NCBI GenBank assembly: GCA_913061435.1
Contig: CAJXUK010000003.1
Coordinates: 1-64,000 of the forward strand
Direction of reading: 5' to 3'
Length of the DNA: 64,000 bases
From: an uncultured Thalassolituus sp.
Lineage (GTDB): Bacteria; Pseudomonadota; Gammaproteobacteria; Pseudomonadales; Oceanobacteraceae
Below the pieces are notes generated by a model. The model was given only the letters and a program-made list of their open reading frames with translations. It was not told the DNA's origin and did no database searches. Position numbers and translations under genes: made by a program. Below, one piece after another: positions 19,203 through 29,316 of the stretch; position 1 is the first letter of the stretch, and each line of letters opens with the position of its first letter.

Positions 19203-19219
19203 AGCACCATTTTGGTGCT
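19203..19219. promoter_or_regulatory. Hairpin in the sufB 5' leader region
   Basis: AGCACCA-TTT-TGGTGCT, perfect 7-bp stem about 45 nt upstream of the sufB start. Confidence 0.5.
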
Positions 19220-19302
19220 TTGCGTGGGAGTATAATCAAGGACTGTGTTCACGGCAGTCATCTTCAAAGTGATTAAAATGACGAACCTGAATCTCGTTGG
19301 GT

Positions 19303-19357
19303 AATACCATAGTAATTTGGTAGGGTATTTTAATCAATACCAATTTGGTATTGATTA
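19303..19357. promoter_or_regulatory. Two adjacent dyad elements in the sufB/regulator divergent region, candidate Rrf2-regulator operators
   Basis: Perfect palindrome TAATCAATACCAA-T-TTGGTATTGATTA (19331..19357) and AATACC-N15-GGTATT (19303..19329). Confidence 0.65.
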
Positions 19358-19453
19358 CTCATTTATTGGCGGGTACTCTAACAAAATGAGCAGTTTATGA
19401 CCAATGTTATCGGTGTTTTCTGAAATTTTATTGAGTGTTGGCAAAATCTTTAT

Positions 19454-19921
19454 ATGTTAAGAATTGGTAAGTTAACCGATTACGGTTTAGTGGTTTTAAA
19501 TCAGCTCGCATTGGTCGGCTCGGTTAAACAGTCGACGGACGATATCGCTCACGCAACGGGGCTTTCAATTGCCACTGTGCGCAAGGTTATGAAAGCTTTG
19601 GTGGATGCGGGCTTGGTGATTGCACAGCGAGGCTCCAAGGGTGGCTACCGGATTGCTCTGGCTCCTTCACAAATCAGTGTACTCGATGTAGTGCAAGCAT
19701 TTGAGGGGCCCATTTCATTAACAGAGTGCAGTGCAGATGATAGCCGTTGTGAAATTATTGATTCTTGTTCTTTAGCGTCTAACTGGACTGGTATCAACGA
19801 TTTATTACTTAGGGTATTAGAAGGAATTACCCTAGACGACATACGCAATCCAGACGTACAAGATAAGTTGCATCGCGATATTATTGATCAATTTCAACGC
19901 ATTCAGTTGGTGAATCTTTAG
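19454..19921 (+). CDS. Rrf2-family transcriptional regulator (SUF-system regulator, IscR-like)
   Basis: MLRIGKLTDYGLVVLNQLA, TGLSIATVRKVMKALVDAGLVIAQRGSKGGYRIA; Cys cluster (CSADDSRCEIIDSC). Confidence 0.88.
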   Translation: MLRIGKLTDYGLVVLNQLALVGSVKQSTDDIAHATGLSIATVRKVMKALVDAGLVIAQRGSKGGYRIALAPSQISVLDVVQAFEGPISLTECSADDSRCEIIDSCSLASNWTGINDLLLRVLEGITLDDIRNPDVQDKLHRDIIDQFQRIQLVNL

Positions 19922-20078
19922 TATCACGTTAATTTTAGCATTCAACTTATTTGCCTACCTGTTGAACTTGTCGACACTGAGATTGTGTATTAGTCGACAA
20001 ATTTATTAACGATTAATTATTAGCCAGTAAAAATGAGAACTGGGTTTAAGTAATGATTTATCACTAGGGCATTATGAA

Positions 20079-20822
20079 TTGATACACACGAACAGCGAGA
20101 CCGTTATGTATCATTCAATTAAAGCATTATCCCTTCCAACCCTTTTTTCTACAGTTGCTACTTTTAGTATCTTATTGGGATCTTTAATAAGTTTTTCTGT
20201 TAACGCCTCTGTCGATAGTTCGGCTGATGTTAGTCCGGCTGATGTTAGCTCGGCTAATTTCGCAACTGCTATTCCCGCCCCCGTTGAACTGCAAGGATAT
20301 GGTGCGTTCAGTCAGCTTAATAAAGACTGGATGATTATGGCTTTATATACGGCTGTTGATTCTAATCAAGAGATGCCAGAAATAGACCGTTTAGAAATAA
20401 AAATAGCCTCTGAAAAATTTAGTAATCGTCGTTTTCGTGCGCTTTGGCTTGAGGCAATTGGAATTGAACATGGTGCTGAACGCATTGCGCTGTTAGAGCA
20501 AGATTTAGAACAATTTTTTGATATGTTAAAAGGCCCATTGCTAAAGGGTGATACTCTGGTGATTGAACGCACAGTTGGTGGTGCTGCATTAAGCGTTAAT
20601 TACCATCAGTTGGCGCATGTGTCGGAAGCTTTTTTACCTATGATCGTGCAAAGCTTAGTAGGTAAGCATCCGCCCACTCAGGCACTTAAATCCGGCCTGT
20701 TGGGAGAAAGCAGTATTCGCGATCAAATGAATCTGAGTATTCGTTTTGAACGCCTAGAGCCTACCTTACCTCGTATTTCTGAAGTGTCTAAATGGGGCAA
20801 TCGTATTATTGCCAGTAAGTAA
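20079..20822 (+). CDS. Chalcone isomerase-like domain protein, putative exported
   Basis: Signal peptide-like N-terminus; RLEIKIASEKFSNRRFRALWLEAI, PLLKGDTLVIE, HPPTQALKSGLLG. Confidence 0.6.
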   Translation: MIHTNSETVMYHSIKALSLPTLFSTVATFSILLGSLISFSVNASVDSSADVSPADVSSANFATAIPAPVELQGYGAFSQLNKDWMIMALYTAVDSNQEMPEIDRLEIKIASEKFSNRRFRALWLEAIGIEHGAERIALLEQDLEQFFDMLKGPLLKGDTLVIERTVGGAALSVNYHQLAHVSEAFLPMIVQSLVGKHPPTQALKSGLLGESSIRDQMNLSIRFERLEPTLPRISEVSKWGNRIIASK

Positions 20823-20912
20823 GCGCCGTTAGTAAATAAGCGTGGTGCTTCTTTTAATGTATAATTCAGTTTTTGTTTACCGAATTATATTGTTTAGAGG
20901 CACGCTTCGTTC

Positions 20913-21707
20913 ATGTCTAATGACTATTTTAACCGCTTTGGCGGTATTGCGCGTTTATATGGGGTAGAAGGTTTACAGCGTTTACGCGATGCGCATGTCT
21001 GTATTGTTGGCATTGGTGGAGTGGGTTCATGGGCAGCAGAAGCCATTGCCCGAAGCGGTGTGGGTGCAATCACTTTAATTGATATGGACGATTTGTGCGT
21101 AACCAATACCAACCGCCAGTTACCGGCGATGGATGGCAATACTGGGCGGTTAAAAATAGAGGCGATGGCAGAGCGCATTAAAGCGATTAATCCTCATTGC
21201 GATGTTATCTGTAAAATGGATTTTGTCACCGAAAAAAACATGCGCACATTAATTCATACCGGTTTTTCGTATGTGGTTGACTGTATTGATAGTGCTAGAA
21301 GCAAAGCCGCTTTAATTGCTCATTGTCATATCAATAAAATTCGCATTGTGGTTACCGGTGCAGCGGGTGGCCAGATTGATCCGACACAAATTCAAATTAT
21401 TGATGTTAATAAATGCGTGCAAGATCCGTTAATTGCTAAAGTTCGTTCTATGCTGCGTCGCGATTTTGGGTTTTCTCGAAATCCTAAGCGCTCTTATTCA
21501 ATTCCTTGTGTATTCTCTAGTGAACAGATGGTTTATCCGCAACCAGACGGCAGTGTTTGTCGAAATAAGGTTGAAGGAGACGGCAGTAAGCGTTTAGATT
21601 GTGAATCGGGCTTTGGTTCGGTGACTATGGTGACGGGAACGTTTGCGTTTGTTGCGGCCTCTCGAGTTGTGAAGCGTATCGCAGAAGGTGCGGGTAAAAA
21701 ATCTTAA
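20913..21707 (+). CDS. tcdA: tRNA threonylcarbamoyladenosine dehydratase
   Basis: E1-like fold: VCIVGIGGVGSWAAEAIARSGVGAITLIDMDDLCVTNTNRQ. Confidence 0.9.
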   Translation: MSNDYFNRFGGIARLYGVEGLQRLRDAHVCIVGIGGVGSWAAEAIARSGVGAITLIDMDDLCVTNTNRQLPAMDGNTGRLKIEAMAERIKAINPHCDVICKMDFVTEKNMRTLIHTGFSYVVDCIDSARSKAALIAHCHINKIRIVVTGAAGGQIDPTQIQIIDVNKCVQDPLIAKVRSMLRRDFGFSRNPKRSYSIPCVFSSEQMVYPQPDGSVCRNKVEGDGSKRLDCESGFGSVTMVTGTFAFVAASRVVKRIAEGAGKKS

Positions 21708-21740
21708 ATTGTTTAATAAATAACTCACTAGGACAGACTT

Positions 21741-22346
21741 ATGGCGGATGCAAAATACGACATTTACTTTCGTGGTGAGGTTTTACCCGAAAAAGATCCA
21801 CAGCAAGTAAAGCAGGCCATTGGCCGTTTGTTTAAAGCCAATGACGAAAAACTGGCCGCGTTGTTTTCGGGTCAGCTTAATACTATTAAAAAATCAGTCG
21901 ATAAAGCCACTGCGAGTAAGTATCAGCAGGCTTTTAAAAAAGCTGGGGCAAAAGCTATTATTACTTTAGCTAAGGCCACTGAACAACCGCCAGAAAAGAG
22001 CGTTGCAGGTGATTGGGGAGTTTTGCCCGTAGGCAGTGATTTGTTAAAGCCAGAAGAGCGCCAACAGCAAACCCCTGTGAACATTGATATTAGTGGGATT
22101 AAAATGCAATCGCCGTTTGCTGAGCCAGAAAGCGTTGAAAAACCAGCTGCGTCTGTGCCAAGTACCGATCATATAACGGTGGCTGCCGTGGGAGAGGATA
22201 TGAATCCCAATCGCCCTGCGCCTGCAAAAGAGCCAGATTTGGATTTGTCGCAATTAAGTGTTGCCGCAGCAGGAACTCAACTGGTTGAAAAAAAACCGCA
22301 AGATATCCCTCCCGCACCTAACACAGATCACATTAAGCTGGTTTAG
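21741..22346 (+). CDS. Hypothetical protein
   Basis: 201 aa with a good start context; N-terminal MADAKYDIYFRGEVLPEKDPQQVKQAIGRLFKANDEKLAALFSG looks like a conserved uncharacterised domain; low-complexity C-terminus. Confidence 0.6.
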   Translation: MADAKYDIYFRGEVLPEKDPQQVKQAIGRLFKANDEKLAALFSGQLNTIKKSVDKATASKYQQAFKKAGAKAIITLAKATEQPPEKSVAGDWGVLPVGSDLLKPEERQQQTPVNIDISGIKMQSPFAEPESVEKPAASVPSTDHITVAAVGEDMNPNRPAPAKEPDLDLSQLSVAAAGTQLVEKKPQDIPPAPNTDHIKLV

Positions 22347-23014
22347 CACCAGCTAGCAATTCCTTCTGGGCGTTCTAGTAGTTCTTGCACATTGGCTTCT
22401 AAAACGCGATAACCAACATTACCATAGAGTTTTTGGCGGCCATTATTTAATAAATACGTCGGGCTGCCTTCGAGCTTAAATTGCTCACGCATTTCCATAT
22501 CGGTACACAAGGCTGCAATAGCAGAACCGTTGTTGATCTTATCTGCAATGGCGTCTGTGGGTAAGTTTAACTGCTGTGCTAACTCGTTTAATACATGCAT
22601 TTGGCTGATGTCTTTGGCGTCTTGAAAAAACGCACAGCGAACATTCCATATCATGCTATGAAAGTCGGCTGCGGCAACCTTGTGTTCGGCTACCAATAGT
22701 TGCAGAGCTTTAAGATAGAGATGGCTGTTCGCCGATGAGGTGGGGCGACAGGTTATCCACACATTTGGGTTAACAGTTAAATGAGGAAACTGACTAGCAA
22801 CATGCAATACGTGGCGATTAAAGCCTTCATAACCGCCTTTTTCTTTCCAGCCTTGTTGAATGCGTTTTTCTGTATTGCCAAATAGGGTTATAAAATGTTC
22901 GTTAACCTCTATGTTGTCGGCAAACTGCTGGTTGAGTTCGTCTAAACGAATTTGAGCAACATAGCCCCAGATACACAAAACATCGGTGAAATAATCTAGA
23001 TTAACTTTGGCCAT
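22343..23014 (-). CDS. DsbA-family thioredoxin-fold protein (2-hydroxychromene-2-carboxylate isomerase-like)
   Basis: LDYFTDVLCIWGYVAQIRLDEL N-terminus; SPTYLLNNGRQKLYGNVGYRVLEANV. Confidence 0.75.
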   Translation of the reverse strand: MAKVNLDYFTDVLCIWGYVAQIRLDELNQQFADNIEVNEHFITLFGNTEKRIQQGWKEKGGYEGFNRHVLHVASQFPHLTVNPNVWITCRPTSSANSHLYLKALQLLVAEHKVAAADFHSMIWNVRCAFFQDAKDISQMHVLNELAQQLNLPTDAIADKINNGSAIAALCTDMEMREQFKLEGSPTYLLNNGRQKLYGNVGYRVLEANVQELLERPEGIASWC

Positions 23015-23318
23015 ACTGCATCTCTTTTAAGTTGTCGTGTAAGTTGTCGTGTAAGTTGTGCGTAAGTCGTAAAAGGTTATGGGAGCATAACTATAAAGGA
23101 ATATAGAAAGCTGGTCTTGGTCATTTTGGGTCACGATGGAATTTTCGCCTTAAATTTCTATTGCCGATACAGGATGTTACATAAATACTGATATTTGAAA
23201 CAATAGTACCTGCCTAAACTGGCATACTGCCGCCGTATTTTATTTGCCTTTCTTTACTGCAAATTTTTTTAAGCAATGTGTATGTGTGGCATTGTTCACT
23301 AATCAGTAGGTTTAAATC

Positions 23319-24725
23319 ATGAAACAACGCGTTCTTGTAGCGGCTATTACAGCGGCTTCACTTTCTATTGCTGCGCCGTCAGCTTTTGCTTCCGGCTATA
23401 AATTAAACGAGCAAAGTGCTGCAGGCGCGGGTACCGCTTATGCAGGTCGCGCTGCGGTTGTTCAAGATGCAAGTATCGTGTTTTATAACCCGGCCGGCAT
23501 GGTTAAATTAGAGCGCGCTGAGGTTACTGCAGGTGCATCTTATCTTCAGCTTAGTGGCAGCTTCTCGCCAGAAAGTTACACCAATACTGCGGGTAAAACT
23601 TATACTGCTGAAGATATGGGTCCTTATTCTGACGGTGGCGACTTCCTTTCTCCGGCGACTGTTCCTTTTGGTTATTTTGCAATGCCAATCAATGACAAGT
23701 TTGCCGCAGGTTTTGGTATCTTTGTACCGTTCGCCACTAATACTGACTACGATGACGATTTCATTGGTGGTGCATTGGCCGACCAAACTAAATTAACGTC
23801 AGTTGAGTTTCAGCCAGCATTTGCTTACCGCGTGAACGATCAGTTCTCGGTGGGTTTTGGTTTAGACATTACTTACATGAAGGGTTTGTTGTCTAAGCAG
23901 GTTGATCTTATTCCTTATAATGATGAGATTCCCCCACTTGCTTCTCCTGCCATTCAAGGTTTTGAAAATCATTACGAAGTGGAGGGTGACGATTGGCAGA
24001 TAGGCTATAACTTGAGCATGATGTGGGATATTAACTCCGACATCACTTTAGGTGTAACTTACCGCTCAGAAATGGATTTTAAGTTAGAAGGTGACTCGAA
24101 ATTTGAAAAGAAAGAAAATGTCCTAGTGTTTTCAGCAGCTAATAGTGCTGTTGTAGTAATTCCTTATATAGGGAATCAAGCTTCTGAAGTGCCGATTACG
24201 ACGCCTCAGTCTTTAACCGTCAGCTATGCGCACAAGTTAACCAATAAATTGCAATTGGTTGCCGGTGTAACGTGGACGCAATGGTCTGTATTTAAAGATT
24301 TTGATGTCAAGTCAACAGAGCCAGGTGTTATTGAATCTTTAAGTGATTTAGGTCCCGGCTACATTGGTCATATCGAAGAAAATTGGAATGACACAACAGC
24401 CGTTGCGGTAGGTGCTAACTACCAGTTGAACGATGATTGGTTACTGCGCGCAGGTTATGCCAATGACCAAAGCCCAGCAAGCAATACATACCGTACGGCT
24501 CGTGTGCCAGATAACGATCGTCAGTGGTTGAGTGCTGGTGCTAACTACCGCATCAATAATGACTTGGATGTTGATTTTGCCTTCTCGTACATGTTCTTTG
24601 AGGACGTTGAAGTTAATGAGTACAACCGTGGTTTAGATGGCGCTCCAAAAGATAAAACGAACCTAAAAGGTGAGTACTCTATGGATGCTATGGGTGTATC
24701 TTTCCAGGTGAACTACAAAATCTAA
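23319..24725 (+). CDS. FadL-family outer membrane transport protein
   Basis: Signal peptide, then GYKLNEQSAAGAGTAYAGRAAVVQDASIVFYNPAGMVKL; beta-barrel alternation; C-terminal aromatic. Confidence 0.9.
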   Translation: MKQRVLVAAITAASLSIAAPSAFASGYKLNEQSAAGAGTAYAGRAAVVQDASIVFYNPAGMVKLERAEVTAGASYLQLSGSFSPESYTNTAGKTYTAEDMGPYSDGGDFLSPATVPFGYFAMPINDKFAAGFGIFVPFATNTDYDDDFIGGALADQTKLTSVEFQPAFAYRVNDQFSVGFGLDITYMKGLLSKQVDLIPYNDEIPPLASPAIQGFENHYEVEGDDWQIGYNLSMMWDINSDITLGVTYRSEMDFKLEGDSKFEKKENVLVFSAANSAVVVIPYIGNQASEVPITTPQSLTVSYAHKLTNKLQLVAGVTWTQWSVFKDFDVKSTEPGVIESLSDLGPGYIGHIEENWNDTTAVAVGANYQLNDDWLLRAGYANDQSPASNTYRTARVPDNDRQWLSAGANYRINNDLDVDFAFSYMFFEDVEVNEYNRGLDGAPKDKTNLKGEYSMDAMGVSFQVNYKI

Positions 24726-24754
24726 TTTTAATTGATTAGATTGCTGGTGTAATG

Positions 24755-24790
24755 AAAAAGGCGATTGGCTAAAACCAATCGCCTTTTTTG
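24755..24790. terminator. Bidirectional rho-independent terminator after the fadL-like gene
   Basis: AAGGCGATTGG-ctaaaa-CCAATCGCCTT flanked by an A-run and a T-run. Confidence 0.88.
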
Positions 24791-24887
24791 CTTCTGGTTT
24801 TTTGTTTCTGATTTTTGTTTTCTGCCTTTCCTTTTCGTAGCGTTTTTTCGTTATACTTTCTTCATTATCGATAACAGAGAAATAAAC

Positions 24888-25319
24888 ATGTCTAAGAAAT
24901 CAGTCGGTCTTGCCGGTTTAGCAGGCTTAACAGGCTTAGGCAGTACAGATCAAACAGCGACGCCAAGTGAAACTGCCAGTGCGGGTTCGGTGTATTCGAC
25001 AGAGTTAGGTCGTACCTGCCCTGAGTGCGGCAAAGCCAAAGATAAGTGTGCTTGCAGTACTGAATCGATACCTGAGGGTGATGGTATTGTCCGTATTCAG
25101 CGCGAAACCAAAGGTCGCAAAGGTAAAGGTGTTACGTTAATAACTGGGGTTTTATTAGCCCCTGCAGAGTTAAAAAAACTGGCAAAAGAATTAAAGCAAA
25201 AATGTGGTGTGGGTGGCGCTGTAAAAGACGGTGTGATTGAAATTCAAGGTGATGTGCGTGAGCAGGTGTTTGATGAAATGAAGCAGCGTGGCTTTACGGT
25301 GAAAAAAGCAGGCGGCTAA
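24888..25319 (+). CDS. Translation initiation factor Sui1/eIF1-like (YciH family)
   Basis: VRIQRETKGRKGKGVTLITGVLL, LKQKCGVGGAVKDGVIEIQGD; ATG 24888 preferred over the TTG at 24765 in the track. Confidence 0.87.
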   Translation: MSKKSVGLAGLAGLTGLGSTDQTATPSETASAGSVYSTELGRTCPECGKAKDKCACSTESIPEGDGIVRIQRETKGRKGKGVTLITGVLLAPAELKKLAKELKQKCGVGGAVKDGVIEIQGDVREQVFDEMKQRGFTVKKAGG

Positions 25320-25352
25320 TTGATTTTTTATAGCCTCAAAGAGTATCAATAA

Positions 25353-25398
25353 AAAAGCGCCTACTTGTTCGTTTATATATGAACAAGTAGGCGCTTTT
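25353..25398. terminator. Bidirectional terminator between the sui1-like gene and pepA
   Basis: AAGCGCCTACTTGTTC-gtttatatat-GAACAAGTAGGCGCTT with A/T runs. Confidence 0.88.
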
Positions 25399-25427
25399 GT
25401 TTACTAAGCAGCTATTTATTTAATAGC

Positions 25428-26921
25428 TTATTTATTAAGCAAATAGTTCACTAACAATGGCACTGGGCGACCGGTAGAACCTTTGTTTTTACCGCCCGAA
25501 TGCCAAGCGGTTCCTGCGATATCTAAGTGAGCCCAAGACTGGCCTTCGGTGAAGCGTGCCAAGAAGCATGCTGCTGTTGTTGAACCCGCTAAGCGACCAC
25601 CAATATTGGCGATGTCAGCGAAGTTAGAGTCTAACTGCTCTTGGTAGTCGTCTTCTAATGGCAAGCGCCATACTTTATCGTGTGAATGCGTTGCGGCTTG
25701 CTGCAGTTCTGCGGCTAGCGATTCATCTTCGGTAAACAGCCCCGAGTTCACAGTACCGAGTGCCATCATGCAGGCACCGGTTAAGGTGGCGATATCAACA
25801 ATAGACGCTGGCTTTAGGTTATCGATTGCATAGGTTAATGCATCGCATAAAACCAAACGGCCTTCGGCGTCGGTATTAAGAATTTCAACAGTTTTGCCAG
25901 AAAGGGTCGTGACCACATCACCTGGCTTGCTGGCATTACCGGCTGGCATGTTTTCAGCTGTAGTGATCATGCCAATGATGTTGATTTTAGGCTTAAGCTC
26001 GGTAAGAGCCACCATTGTGCCCAGTACAGAAGCTGCACCACACATGTCGAATTTCATTTCGTCCATGCCCGCGCCCGGCTTCAAGCTAATACCACCGGTA
26101 TCGAAGGTAATGCCTTTACCCAAAATCAGGTGAGGTGCTTCATTAGCATCGTCAGCACCTTGGTATTTCATGATGATGAATTTACCCGGCTCGGTAGAAC
26201 CTTTAGAAACCGATACAAACGCCCCCGCCCCCATGGCTTCGAGTTCGGCTTCGTCAATGATAGTGGTTTCTACTAAGCCTGTTTCAGCGGCTAAGGCGAT
26301 GGCTTGTTCTGCAAGGTAGGTTGGGGTGCAAATATTGGGTGGCATATTGCCAAGGTCTTTAGCAACGGAAACACCGCGAGCGATGGCTTGGCCTTTTTCT
26401 AAGGCGCTTTGTAAGTCTGCTTCACCGGCCCAAACAATGTTTTCGATAGAATCGCTGTAATCTTCGGCTTCACGGGCAGGTTTGCTTTTGGTTTGATCAA
26501 ACAAGTACAAGGCGTTTTCGCAGGCAATAGCCGTTTGTTCAGCTTTCCAGGCATTGTCTTTATTTGCTACGGCGATGTCTTCTAAGTATAAGGCTGCTTG
26601 TAATGCGCCAGATTTTTTAATCGCAGCGGCGGCTGACTCTGCAATTTTGATGAAGTCTTTTGGGCTGATGTCTTTTTCAGCGGAGCCGCTGCCAACTAGA
26701 ATAAGACGCTGGGTGGTAATACCGGGTACCTTTACCAGCATTAAAGTTTCGCCTGTTTTACCGCTAAAGTCGCCACTATCAAAAATGTCGGTTAAATAAT
26801 CATCCGCGGCGGTGTTGATGCTCTCAGCTGCGTTAGATAGTTGCCCTTTGTCATTGATACTTACGACGATGCAGCTGGCTGCAAGCTCGGTTGCGCTCTC
26901 TTGGGTCGTGCTAAATTGCAT
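25428..26921 (-). CDS. pepA: Leucyl aminopeptidase
   Basis: GKGITFDTGGISLKPG, NTDAEGRLVLCDALTY (M17 signature). Confidence 0.93.
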   Translation of the reverse strand: MQFSTTQESATELAASCIVVSINDKGQLSNAAESINTAADDYLTDIFDSGDFSGKTGETLMLVKVPGITTQRLILVGSGSAEKDISPKDFIKIAESAAAAIKKSGALQAALYLEDIAVANKDNAWKAEQTAIACENALYLFDQTKSKPAREAEDYSDSIENIVWAGEADLQSALEKGQAIARGVSVAKDLGNMPPNICTPTYLAEQAIALAAETGLVETTIIDEAELEAMGAGAFVSVSKGSTEPGKFIIMKYQGADDANEAPHLILGKGITFDTGGISLKPGAGMDEMKFDMCGAASVLGTMVALTELKPKINIIGMITTAENMPAGNASKPGDVVTTLSGKTVEILNTDAEGRLVLCDALTYAIDNLKPASIVDIATLTGACMMALGTVNSGLFTEDESLAAELQQAATHSHDKVWRLPLEDDYQEQLDSNFADIANIGGRLAGSTTAACFLARFTEGQSWAHLDIAGTAWHSGGKNKGSTGRPVPLLVNYLLNK

Positions 26922-27150
26922 TCTTTACTCCAAATTCTAAATGGTAAAAGGCTATTTATTTAAAAACTCGTTAAACTTACAACATCTGTCTTAGTTAGAT
27001 GGGTGCTTTGTGCAAGATATCAAGTCTAAACCGAATCGGCTGCGCTAGCTGATTGAGCCAGAAAACTATACACTGCGCGGCATCCTTTAAGTTGTTGTTT
27101 GTTGATTATTTTACTGTAATTGTTTTTCCTAAAAATAGAAGGCCGAAAGT

Positions 27151-28221
27151 TTGATTATTTTTCGATACTTATCCCGTGAGTTGTTTACCTCTATGGCAGC
27201 GGTAACGGGTATTTTATTAATGATTTTAATGAGTAGTCGCTTAATTTATCAATTAACTGCGGCTGCGGCAGGTAAAATTCCTTTAGAAATTGTCTTTTTT
27301 ACCCTGCTCTTGCGTATGCCGTCTTTCTTAGAAATGATCCTACCGTTGGCACTTTTTATTGCTATTTTACTCGCTTATGGACGTTTGTACGCCGAAAGTG
27401 AAATGACGGTATTAACGGCAACCGGCTTTTCTAACAAAAAATTATTGGGCTATACCTTATTACCCGCTGGTGTCATTACTTTACTTGTGGCTTTTTTTAG
27501 TTTGTATTTAAGCCCTATGGGCGCACAAAAAATGGAAGACTTATATCGTAAGCAGGCGTCGATGACCGAGTTTGAGTTATTGGCTCCAGGGCGTTTCCAA
27601 AGTACTTCTAAAGGCACTCGAGTCACTTATACAGAAAGTTTGAGTGATGATAAAAGTAAGATGAACAACGTTTTTATTGCCGATGGCAACACTCTTTTAT
27701 TAGCTGAATCTGGCACACAAAGAGTTAACCCTGATACCGGGTCACGTTTTTTAGAGCTGCATAACGGCAAGCGTTTTGATATTACCCCAGGGCAATTGGA
27801 TGCAGAGATATTAGACTTTGAGCTTTATGGGGTGAAAATTGCAGATGAACAAGCCGAGCGTAGAAGAATCAAAAAAGAAGCGATTCCCACTGTTGAGTTA
27901 TTCGGCTCCGATAACAATCGTCATGTTTCTCAGTTTCAATGGCGCTTTTCATTAATATTAATGGTGCCTATATGCGCTATGATTGCGTTTCCTCTTTCCA
28001 AAGTAAATCCTCGGCAAGGACGGTTTGCGCGATTGTTTCCTGCGATTATTTTGTTCATGGTTTACATTACTCTGTTGATTTCGCTGCGTGGTATGTTGAG
28101 CAAAGGCGATATAAATCCGGCGATTGGCATGTGGTGGGTGCATATTGTGTATGCGCTTATTGGTTTGGGTTTGTTATTTATTCCCGAGTGGAATCGTCGA
28201 CGTAAGATTAGGAGCCTGTAA
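27151..28221 (+). CDS. lptF: LPS export ABC transporter permease LptF
   Basis: IIFRYLSRELFTSMAAVTGIL; YjgP/YjgQ topology; divergent from pepA, overlapping lptG by TAATG. Confidence 0.9.
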   Translation: MIIFRYLSRELFTSMAAVTGILLMILMSSRLIYQLTAAAAGKIPLEIVFFTLLLRMPSFLEMILPLALFIAILLAYGRLYAESEMTVLTATGFSNKKLLGYTLLPAGVITLLVAFFSLYLSPMGAQKMEDLYRKQASMTEFELLAPGRFQSTSKGTRVTYTESLSDDKSKMNNVFIADGNTLLLAESGTQRVNPDTGSRFLELHNGKRFDITPGQLDAEILDFELYGVKIADEQAERRRIKKEAIPTVELFGSDNNRHVSQFQWRFSLILMVPICAMIAFPLSKVNPRQGRFARLFPAIILFMVYITLLISLRGMLSKGDINPAIGMWWVHIVYALIGLGLLFIPEWNRRRKIRSL

Positions 28222-29285
28222 TGCGTAAATTAGACGCCTATGTGGCTCGTAATGTACTCACTGCTACCTTGGTGGTGATGGTCGTTATCGTCGGTTTGGA
28301 TGCCATTTTTACCTTGATGGATGAGCTGGATAATTTAAAAGGTGATTATCAATTAATAGATGCATTGTTGTATTCCGCATTGCGTCTACCTCGCCGGATT
28401 TACGAATACATGCCCATGGCGTGCTTAATTGGTTGCTTGGCTGGGTTGGGCTCTATGGCGGCGAATAGTGAACTCACCGTGATGCGAGCGGCTGGAGTAT
28501 CAATTAACCGCATCGTGTTTGCTGTGCTTAAGCCGATGGCAGTATTGATGTTTATTTCGCTGTTGTTGGGTGAATATGTGGTGCCTTCTTTAGAGCGAAT
28601 TGCGCAGGCTAATAAAGCGGTGGCACAGGGCGCAAGTGCCGGTCTATCCAACAAGGGTAAGGGGTATTGGCACCGTGAAGGTAACACCTTTATGCGTTTT
28701 AATGCCGTTGAACCCGGTGGCGTATTACATGGTATTACCCGTTACGAGTTTAGTGAAACCAATGAGTTAAAGCAGGTTGTTTATGCTCAGCGGGCGTTAT
28801 ATCAACGTTCTCATTGGCAAATGGAAAATGTTGTAATTACCCATCTATCTGAAGAAAAGGTAACGCTAGAAAAACAAGATACTGGCCGTTGGGATACGGA
28901 GTTGACCCCAGAAAAACTCAGTGTGGTCATTGTCACCCCGCGAGACATGTCAATCTCCGGCTTATATCGCTATGCAACGTATTTGGATAACCAAGGTTTG
29001 AATTCAGACCCTTACATGTTGTCTTTTTGGCGAAAAGTTACTCAGCCTTTAAGCACCTTTGCGTTAGTAATATTGGGTATTTCATTTATCTTTGGGCCGT
29101 TGCGCGCGGTCACGCCGGGGTATCGAATTTTTAGCGGTATTATTGTGGGTATGATTTATAAATACGCAGAAGAAATTTTGTCACCGGCCAGTATTGTACT
29201 TGGCTTTGATCCCATTTTAGCCAGCGTTATTCCCATTGGTGGCAGTTTTGTCTTGGGGATGTTCTTGATGCGAAAAGCAGCTTAG
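28221..29285 (+). CDS. lptG: LPS export ABC transporter permease LptG
   Basis: MRKLDAYVARNVLTATLVVMVVIVGLD; start overlaps the lptF stop. Confidence 0.9.
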   Translation: MRKLDAYVARNVLTATLVVMVVIVGLDAIFTLMDELDNLKGDYQLIDALLYSALRLPRRIYEYMPMACLIGCLAGLGSMAANSELTVMRAAGVSINRIVFAVLKPMAVLMFISLLLGEYVVPSLERIAQANKAVAQGASAGLSNKGKGYWHREGNTFMRFNAVEPGGVLHGITRYEFSETNELKQVVYAQRALYQRSHWQMENVVITHLSEEKVTLEKQDTGRWDTELTPEKLSVVIVTPRDMSISGLYRYATYLDNQGLNSDPYMLSFWRKVTQPLSTFALVILGISFIFGPLRAVTPGYRIFSGIIVGMIYKYAEEILSPASIVLGFDPILASVIPIGGSFVLGMFLMRKAA

Positions 29286-29316
29286 TTTTTTGCTTTTAAT
29301 TCTTAACTGCTAATTC

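Noticed and set aside
24765-24887. N-terminal extension of the Sui1-like ORF (TTG start)
   Set aside because: It starts inside a strong bidirectional terminator and encodes a Phe-rich tract; ATG 24888 is the plausible start
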